17,846 nt of DNA, from assembly GCA_002431945.1 (NCBI GenBank), contig DJET01000038.1:18135-35980 (forward strand), read 5' to 3'. Numbering within the stretch: position 1 is the stretch's first letter; each line of letters opens with the position of its first letter. Source of the DNA: Ruminococcaceae bacterium UBA5891 (GTDB taxonomy: Bacteria; Bacillota; Clostridia; Oscillospirales; Acutalibacteraceae). Positions 12,757-17,846 of this stretch are shown piece by piece. The notes beneath the pieces are model-generated. The model saw only the letters and a program-made list of their open reading frames with translations, made no database searches and was not told the DNA's origin. The position numbers and the translations under genes are program-made.

Positions 12757-15210
12757 ATGGCAGCGGCTAAGAAAAAGGGCGGTCGTTCAAAAAGCGCAAC
12801 GGCAACCAAAATGCAGAACGAAACGGCAAGGAAAGAGGCAACCGCCGGAAAAAGACAGCTTATGTCTGTAATATGGTTTGCGGTTGCGGTCTTTTTGCTT
12901 TGCATAGTTTTTATAAAAGGTCAAAACGTTTGGCTTGCAATACATAACTTTATTTTCGGCGTGTTCGGCGTAACGGCGTATTTTTATCCGTTTTTGCTGG
13001 GCTTTGTAGCCGTGCTTTTCGCTATGGATAAAATAGGCGGTTCAATAAACGCCAAAATAACGGAATCGGGCGTGTTGGTAATACTTATAGGCGCGGCGGT
13101 GGATATTTTTGTAAAGCACGGGGAAACGCTTTCCTTTTGGCAGCACCTTACCGCGGCTTATGAAAGCGGTATCGCCCTTAAAAGCGGCGGTTTTTTAGGC
13201 GCGCTTATAGGTCAGCCGCTTTATATCGCTTTCGGCAAAACGGGAGCGGCAATTACGGTTATAATTTTAATATGCGTGTTTTTAATGATAATTACGGGAA
13301 CCACCCTGATGTCGCTTTTCAAAACCGTGGCAAGACCGGTAAGGTCTATATCCGAACAGGCGGAAAACGCTTACCAAAGCCGTTTGGAGCGCGAGCCTAA
13401 GGAAACGGGCGAAAAACAGCTTAAGGTTATTAAGGGCTTTAACGTTGATATACCCGTAGACGATATACCCGAAAAACGCAAAATAAAAAAAGAAACGCTT
13501 GATGAAAAGCAGCGCAGGGTAGTATCGGCTTATTACGGAGCAGAGCCTGAGGAACCCGCCCCCGAACCCGAAAAGGAAGAAGCCCCCGCCCCCGAAGAGG
13601 AAAGCCACGATATAGACGGTGCGCTTAAAGCCGCAAGGGAAGAGGCCGCCGCGCAAAAGGAGCAAATAAAGGAAGAAACCGAAAAGTTTACCGAGCACAT
13701 TGAAGAAAGCGAGGCGGAAAACGCAGAGGAAGCAGATACATATAAATTCCCGCCGCTTTCACTGCTTAAGGAAACCAAGGCTACAAACGCCGCCGCGCTC
13801 TCGGCCGAGCTTGACAGCACCGCCGATAAGCTTGTTGAGACGCTTAAAAGCTTCGGCGTTGAAACAAGAATTGTGGATATAAGCCGCGGACCTACCGTAA
13901 CAAGGTACGAGCTGCAGCCCTCTGCCGGCGTTAAGATAAGCAAAATAACAAACCTTGCGGACGATATAGCGCTTAACCTCGCAACGGCGGGCGTGCGTAT
14001 TGAAGCGCCCATACCAAATAAAGCGGCGGTAGGCATTGAGGTGCCGAATAAGGCAAGCGCGGTTGTAGGGGTAAGGGGAATACTTGAGTCTCCTGCGTTT
14101 TCGTCCGCCAAAAGCAAGCTGACGGTAGCCTTAGGCCGCGATATCGGTGGCAACGCCGTTGTAGCCGATATTGCCAAAATGCCGCACGGGCTTATAGCAG
14201 GCGCTACGGGTTCGGGTAAATCGGTATGTATAAACTCGATTATAATGAGCCTTTTATACAAAGCCACGCCGGACGAGGTAAAGCTGCTTATGATAGATCC
14301 AAAGGTGGTTGAGCTTGGCATATATAACGGCATACCGCATTTGCTTGTGCCGGTTGTTACCGATCCGAGAAAGGCGGCGGGCGCGCTCGGCTGGTCTGTA
14401 AGCGAAATGGAAAAGCGCTATAAAATGTTTGCAGACAGGGGCGTGCGCGACCTTGCAGGCTATAACCGCTTTGTTGAAAGCTTGGGCGACCCTGAGGTTA
14501 AGCCGATGCCGCACATAGTTATAATTATAGACGAGCTTGCCGACCTTATGATGACCGCGCCAAACGAGGTGGAGGACTCTATAAACCGCATTGCCGCTAA
14601 GGCGCGCGCCGCGGGTATGCACCTTATAATTGCAACGCAGCGCCCCTCGGTAGACGTGGTTACGGGCGTTATTAAGGCTAATATACCGACGCGTATTGCG
14701 TTTGCGGTTTCTTCGCACATCGACAGCCGCACAATACTTGATACCGCAGGCGCCGAAAAGCTTTTGGGGCGCGGCGATATGCTTTTTAGCCCCGTTGGCT
14801 CTTCAAAGCCAAAGCGCATACAGGGCTGCTTTGTAAGCGATGAAGAGGTTGAGGCGGTGGTTGATTATGTTAAGGGCGACCACACCGCCGATTACGACGA
14901 CGACGTTATGGTTGAAATAGAGCGTCAGGCGGCAATTGAGAAAAAGCAGAAAACGGGACTTCCCGAAGACGGACCTGAGGGGGATCCTATGCTTAACGAG
15001 GCAATTAAGGTTGTGGTGGAAAACGGTATGGCTTCCACATCGCTTTTGCAAAGAAAGCTTAAGCTCGGTTATGCAAGAGCCGCAAGAATAGTGGACGAAA
15101 TGGAGCAGCGCGGAGTGGTAGGCCCGTATGAGGGCTCAAAGCCCAGAAAGGTGCTTATATCAAAGGAACAGCTGCTTGAACGCGAGGCGGCGGGTGCAGA
15201 TGAAGAATAA
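12757..15210 (+). CDS. ftsK: FtsK/SpoIIIE-family DNA translocase
   Basis: This is a membrane-anchored hexameric DNA pump that clears chromosomes from the closing septum. In sporulators the orthologue SpoIIIE moves the chromosome into the forespore. The 817-residue protein has a basic N-terminus, about four membrane helices in residues 30-190, and a Glu/Pro/Ala-rich linker (about 230-330) with repeats such as PEPEKEEAPAPEEE. The RecA-like motor has its Walker A, GATGSGKS, at 482-489 and its Walker B, VIIIDELADL, near 590. The conserved ATQRPSVDVVTGVIKANIP segment follows. A C-terminal gamma winged-helix (about 745-805, LLQRKLKLGYARAARIVDEMEQ) would read polar DNA motifs. AAGGAG precedes the ATG. 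Whether to call it FtsK or SpoIIIE depends on whether the organism sporulates. Confidence 0.96.
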   Translation: MAAAKKKGGRSKSATATKMQNETARKEATAGKRQLMSVIWFAVAVFLLCIVFIKGQNVWLAIHNFIFGVFGVTAYFYPFLLGFVAVLFAMDKIGGSINAKITESGVLVILIGAAVDIFVKHGETLSFWQHLTAAYESGIALKSGGFLGALIGQPLYIAFGKTGAAITVIILICVFLMIITGTTLMSLFKTVARPVRSISEQAENAYQSRLEREPKETGEKQLKVIKGFNVDIPVDDIPEKRKIKKETLDEKQRRVVSAYYGAEPEEPAPEPEKEEAPAPEEESHDIDGALKAAREEAAAQKEQIKEETEKFTEHIEESEAENAEEADTYKFPPLSLLKETKATNAAALSAELDSTADKLVETLKSFGVETRIVDISRGPTVTRYELQPSAGVKISKITNLADDIALNLATAGVRIEAPIPNKAAVGIEVPNKASAVVGVRGILESPAFSSAKSKLTVALGRDIGGNAVVADIAKMPHGLIAGATGSGKSVCINSIIMSLLYKATPDEVKLLMIDPKVVELGIYNGIPHLLVPVVTDPRKAAGALGWSVSEMEKRYKMFADRGVRDLAGYNRFVESLGDPEVKPMPHIVIIIDELADLMMTAPNEVEDSINRIAAKARAAGMHLIIATQRPSVDVVTGVIKANIPTRIAFAVSSHIDSRTILDTAGAEKLLGRGDMLFSPVGSSKPKRIQGCFVSDEEVEAVVDYVKGDHTADYDDDVMVEIERQAAIEKKQKTGLPEDGPEGDPMLNEAIKVVVENGMASTSLLQRKLKLGYARAARIVDEMEQRGVVGPYEGSKPRKVLISKEQLLEREAAGADEE

Positions 15211-16102
15211 AGTAGACAAAAGAACGCTAAAGCTTGCCGTGGGCGCGGCGTTATGTGCGTTTGTGTTTGTTTTTTGCTTTGCAAGGCTTGTTTTTAAAAC
15301 CGATATCCGCGGTGCGTTTAACGCGGCAGACTTTGACACCTCAAAGGATTTTGTTAAAATTATGGACGTAGGTCAGGCGGACAGCATACTGATATATTCA
15401 AACGGTTGCTCCGCCGTAATAGATACCGGGCTTAATTCCTCTGTAAGCGATATTGCACAAGAGCTTAAAAGCGACGGTATAAGGGATATCGACGTGGTGA
15501 TGATATCTCACCTGCATATGGACCATGCCGGCGGAACCGAGGGCTTGGCACGGCTTTTTAAGTTTGACAATTTTATTGTGCCGAGACCCGAAGCAGGCGC
15601 GGACGCAAACTCTAACGTAAACGCCGCAAAGGGCATTACCGTAAAGAGAAACGGCAGGATATACACCGCAAAGCAGGGAATGAATTTTAAAATAGGCGAA
15701 TTTACCGTAACGGTGCTTTCATATTACGATGAGTTTTCCGATGAAAACGATAAATCGCTGGTTTTAATGGCTGAAATTGACGGGTTTAAGTTTTTGTTTA
15801 CGGGAGACGCAGGCTCGGATACCGAAAACGCGCTGTTGGACGAGGGCATAAATGTCGACTGCGACGTTTTAAAGGTAGGTCATCACGGCAGCGCCACCGC
15901 AAGCTCAGAGCGGTTTATAAAAGCGGCAAGCCCGAAATACGCCGCCATATCCGTAGGGGAGAACAATGTGTATTCACACCCTGTTCCGAGAGTCATATCG
16001 TCGCTTAAGGCTTACGGCGCAGAGGTTTTCAGAACCGACGAAAACGGCGACATAACCTTTTATGTGGAAAACGGCAAAATAAAACCCGAAACCGAAAAAT
16101 AA
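15200..16102 (+). CDS. Membrane-anchored ComEC-like metallo-beta-lactamase protein
   Basis: This is a predicted extracytoplasmic metal-dependent hydrolase. Of its 300 residues, about 11-33 form an N-terminal hydrophobic anchor. The rest is a metallo-beta-lactamase domain like the C-terminal part of ComEC/Rec2. It has MDVGQADSILI, the HLHMDH metal motif (H104, H106, D108, H109), FTGDAGSD (D203), KVGHHGS (H228, H229) and YSHP (H260). The ComEC membrane channel is missing, so it is a stand-alone protein; a nuclease or phosphodiesterase activity is inferred from family only. ATG 15200 lies inside the ftsK end (11-bp overlap), implying translational coupling. An in-frame upstream ATG at 15128 would lie deep in ftsK and is unlikely. 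No terminator follows before the pyrimidine promoter. Confidence 0.88.
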   Translation: MKNKVDKRTLKLAVGAALCAFVFVFCFARLVFKTDIRGAFNAADFDTSKDFVKIMDVGQADSILIYSNGCSAVIDTGLNSSVSDIAQELKSDGIRDIDVVMISHLHMDHAGGTEGLARLFKFDNFIVPRPEAGADANSNVNAAKGITVKRNGRIYTAKQGMNFKIGEFTVTVLSYYDEFSDENDKSLVLMAEIDGFKFLFTGDAGSDTENALLDEGINVDCDVLKVGHHGSATASSERFIKAASPKYAAISVGENNVYSHPVPRVISSLKAYGAEVFRTDENGDITFYVENGKIKPETEK

Positions 16103-16118
16103 ATTTTGTGCCGCGGTA

Positions 16119-16147
16119 TTGACTTTATGAGCAATAGGTGGTAGAAT
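16119..16147 (+). promoter_or_regulatory. Promoter of the pyrimidine operon
   Basis: TTGACT (16119-16124) and TAGAAT (16142-16147) are spaced by 17 bp. Transcription should begin near 16154, giving an untranslated leader of about 120 nt before pyrC. Confidence 0.82.
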
Positions 16148-16153
16148 ACATAT

Positions 16154-16265
16154 AACAAAAATCTTTAAGCAGGGTGCTGTGACGCCGGCAAGATTGTAAT
16201 AAACGACTGTGTATCAGTCTGCTTTCTTGTGCTTACGGCCTGCTTTTTAAAAAGCAGGCTTTTTT
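16154..16265 (+). ncRNA. Attenuator-type leader RNA upstream of pyrC
   Basis: The leader has a strong terminator and upstream segments that compete with it. AAGCAGG (16167-16173) can pair with CCTGCTT (16239-16245), the 5' arm of the terminator, while GCAAGA (16188-16193) pairs with TCTTGT (16225-16230). The small hairpin GACTG-TGTAT-CAGTC (16205-16219) is enclosed. A second TGCTT copy at 16220-16224 can pair with either AAGCAG segment. This is the layout of a two-state antiterminator/terminator switch. I could not find the PyrR-binding consensus (CNGNGAGG-like loop), so the sensor is unknown: a small-molecule riboswitch, a divergent PyrR site or another protein. Confidence 0.7.
16238..16265 (+). 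terminator. Attenuator terminator before pyrC
   Basis: GCCTGCTTTTT and AAAAAGCAGGC form a perfect 22-bp palindrome (16238-16259), followed by six T residues (16260-16265). The pyrC ribosome binding site AGGAG (16266-16270) comes immediately after. A terminator between a promoter and its first gene points to attenuation control. It would also stop read-through from the ftsK operon. Confidence 0.9.
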
Positions 16266-16276
16266 AGGAGTAGATT

Positions 16277-17488
16277 ATGATAATTAAAAACGCCTTTGGT
16301 TACAAAAACGGCAAAATAATAAGAGAGGATTACGATTTATCGGTCGGCGGCGTCGGCTTTCTTTCCGATTTTAATAATGTTTATATTTTTCCGGCTTTCT
16401 GTGATGTTCACGTGCATTTCAGGGAACCGGGATTTTTTTATAAGGAAACAATAAAAACAGGCTCGCTTGCGGCGGCGCGCGGCGGCTATACCGACGTTTG
16501 CACAATGCCGAACCTAAACCCCGTGCCCGACAGTGCGGAAAACATAAAAGAGCAGATAAAAATAATCGAAAGGGACGCGGCGGTGCGCGTTCACCCGTAT
16601 GCGGCAATAACCGTGGGCGAAAAGGGCGAAACACTTACAAATATGGAAGCCTTGGCCCCATACTGTATAGCCTTTTCGGACGACGGCAGGGGCGTGCAAA
16701 GCGAAGCTATGATGCGCGCGGCTATGCTTAAAGCGAAAGCGCTTGACAAAATAATAGCCGCCCACTGCGAGGATAACACTCTGCTTTGCGGCGGATATAT
16801 CCATAAGGGCGAATACGCGCGCCTGCACGGGCATAAGGGAATATGCTCTGCGAGCGAATGGAAACCGATTGAAAGAGATTTAAGGCTTGCAAAGGAAACG
16901 GGCTGCAAGTACCACGTGTGCCATATTTCCTGCAAGAAAAGCGTGGAGCTGATACGGAACGCCAAGGCGGACGGAGTAGACGTAACGTGCGAGACCGCGC
17001 CGCACTACTTAATATTTAACGATATGGATTTAAAGGAAAGCGGCAGCTTTAAAATGAACCCGCCGATAAGAAGTGAGGAGGACAGACAGGCGTTAATAAA
17101 GGGCTTGCAGGACGGCACAATAGATATGATAGCCACCGATCACGCGCCGCACAGTAATGAGGAAAAATCGCGGGGGCTTGAAAAAAGTCTTATGGGCGTT
17201 GTGGGGCTTGAAACCGCCTTCCCCGTGCTTTACACCTATCTTGTAAAAACGGAAATTATAACGCTTGAAAGGCTTATTGAGCTGATGGCTGTAAATCCGA
17301 GAAAGCGGTTCGGATTGCCCTTTACAGACGATATTTGCGTTTACGATTTGCAAGGCGAATATAAAATAGATCCGCGCGAATTTAAAAGCAAGGGCAAAAG
17401 CACGCCGTTTGACGGGCTTACGGTAACAGGCAAAAATTTACTTACAGTATGCGGAGGTAAAGCAGTATGGAATATAACAGAAAATTAG
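16277..17488 (+). CDS. pyrC: Dihydroorotase (pyrC)
   Basis: This zinc amidohydrolase interconverts carbamoyl-aspartate and dihydroorotate, the third step of pyrimidine synthesis. The 403-residue protein begins with a short beta domain. The metal-binding HVHFREPG follows (H45, H47). Other recognisable parts are RGGYTDVCTMPN, AHCEDN near residue 160, TCETAPHYL, and the catalytic ATDHAPH with D288. These features fit the class I (Bacillus-type) enzymes. The ribosome binding site AGGAG is 6 nt before the ATG. It follows the attenuator leader and overlaps carA by 22 bp, so it is the first gene of a pyrimidine operon. Confidence 0.96.
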   Translation: MIIKNAFGYKNGKIIREDYDLSVGGVGFLSDFNNVYIFPAFCDVHVHFREPGFFYKETIKTGSLAAARGGYTDVCTMPNLNPVPDSAENIKEQIKIIERDAAVRVHPYAAITVGEKGETLTNMEALAPYCIAFSDDGRGVQSEAMMRAAMLKAKALDKIIAAHCEDNTLLCGGYIHKGEYARLHGHKGICSASEWKPIERDLRLAKETGCKYHVCHISCKKSVELIRNAKADGVDVTCETAPHYLIFNDMDLKESGSFKMNPPIRSEEDRQALIKGLQDGTIDMIATDHAPHSNEEKSRGLEKSLMGVVGLETAFPVLYTYLVKTEIITLERLIELMAVNPRKRFGLPFTDDICVYDLQGEYKIDPREFKSKGKSTPFDGLTVTGKNLLTVCGGKAVWNITEN

Positions 17489-17846
17489 TGCTTGAGGACG
17501 GCGCCGAATATTACGGCACGGGCTTCGGCTACACGGGCGACGCGGTGTGCGAAATAGTTTTCAATACCTCTATGGTGGGGTATCAGGAAATAATATCCGA
17601 CCCCTCTTACACCTATCAGGCGGTGGTTATGACTTATCCGCTTATAGGCAACTACGGCACAGCAGATGAAGACTACGAAACCAAAAACCCCACAATAGGC
17701 GGGCTGATAGTAAGGGAGTATAACGACCTGCCCTCTAACTTCCGCTATACCAAAACCCTGTCGGAAGTAATGGAGGAATATAAAATACCGGGGCTTGCGG
17801 GTATAGATACAAGAAAGCTTACACGCAGTATACGCGATTTAGGCTC
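17467..17846 (+). CDS. carA: Carbamoyl-phosphate synthase small subunit (carA), 5' part
   Basis: Together with CarB, the glutaminase subunit supplies ammonia for carbamoyl phosphate, the precursor of pyrimidines and arginine. Only the first 126 codons are in the window; the gene runs off the right edge in frame. The visible part is the N-terminal CarA domain, with LVLEDGAEYYGTGFGY, FNTSMVGYQEIISDPSY, the PLIGNYG motif and GIDTRKLTR. It begins at ATG 17467 within the end of pyrC, with GGAGG at 17453-17457. The position after pyrC points to the pyrimidine rather than the arginine pathway. CarB is expected next but cannot be seen. Confidence 0.96.
   Translation, partial: MEYNRKLVLEDGAEYYGTGFGYTGDAVCEIVFNTSMVGYQEIISDPSYTYQAVVMTYPLIGNYGTADEDYETKNPTIGGLIVREYNDLPSNFRYTKTLSEVMEEYKIPGLAGIDTRKLTRSIRDLG

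Noticed and set aside
13533..14333. Long minus-strand reading frame opposite ftsK, and similar long frames opposite proBAC and the aminotransferase
   Set aside because: They follow from the codon bias of the real genes on the other strand, have Ser/Ala-rich low-complexity products and lack ribosome binding sites.
16154..16276. Leader peptide-type attenuation for pyrC
   Set aside because: No short reading frame with a ribosome binding site was found in the leader. The only ATG nearby (16127) lies inside the promoter.

Overview
The window looks like a stretch of chromosome from a low-to-moderate GC Firmicute of the class Clostridia, probably a gut Oscillospirales/Ruminococcaceae-type organism. 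The evidence is a T-box leader, strong sigma-A-type promoters with 17-bp spacers, AGGAG-type ribosome binding sites, the tepA-ftsK(spoIIIE) gene pair, an SpoIVFB-like M50 protease, a YwlG (UPF0340) homologue, and heavy use of AUA and CUU/UUA codons in all genes. The genus cannot be fixed from the sequence alone. No insertion sequence, phage gene, CRISPR array, rRNA or tRNA was seen.

Layout. Positions 131-2958 (minus) hold a complete proline operon, proB-proA-proC, closed by a strong bidirectional terminator at 67-111. Positions 3108-5853 (plus) hold a three-gene ABC importer of the TrpXYZ/ABC_sub_bind family, with a good promoter carrying a dyad between -35 and -10, an intercistronic hairpin, and a bidirectional terminator. 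Positions 5937-7353 (minus) hold a YwlG-like protein, a 75-residue single-pass membrane protein and an M50 intramembrane protease. Positions 7454-7899 hold two divergent small genes, a 56-residue Cys-rich protein and a 56-residue ribbon-helix-helix (RHH) regulator, with interlocked promoters. Positions 7960-9959 hold a sugar 1-kinase (NahK-like) and a divergent AraC-type regulator. Positions 10000-11913 (minus) hold an Lrp/AsnC regulator and a class I aminotransferase, overlapping by 4 bp and preceded by a full T-box riboswitch whose specifier is best read as alanine. Positions 12039-16102 (plus) hold tepA, ftsK/spoIIIE and a membrane-anchored ComEC-like metallo-beta-lactamase protein. From 16119 to the right edge runs a pyrimidine operon: promoter, a structured attenuator-like leader, pyrC and the start of carA.

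How the genes fit together. The window is mostly housekeeping: proline and pyrimidine synthesis, amino-acid handling, chromosome translocation and membrane proteolysis. The less ordinary content is in the RNA and promoter architecture. A tRNA-sensing leader controls a regulator/aminotransferase pair rather than a tRNA synthetase. A leader before pyrC has competing pairings, and I could not see the PyrR consensus in it. The small Cys-rich gene and the RHH gene have -35 boxes only two bases apart. I did not see a new defence or mobile system here.
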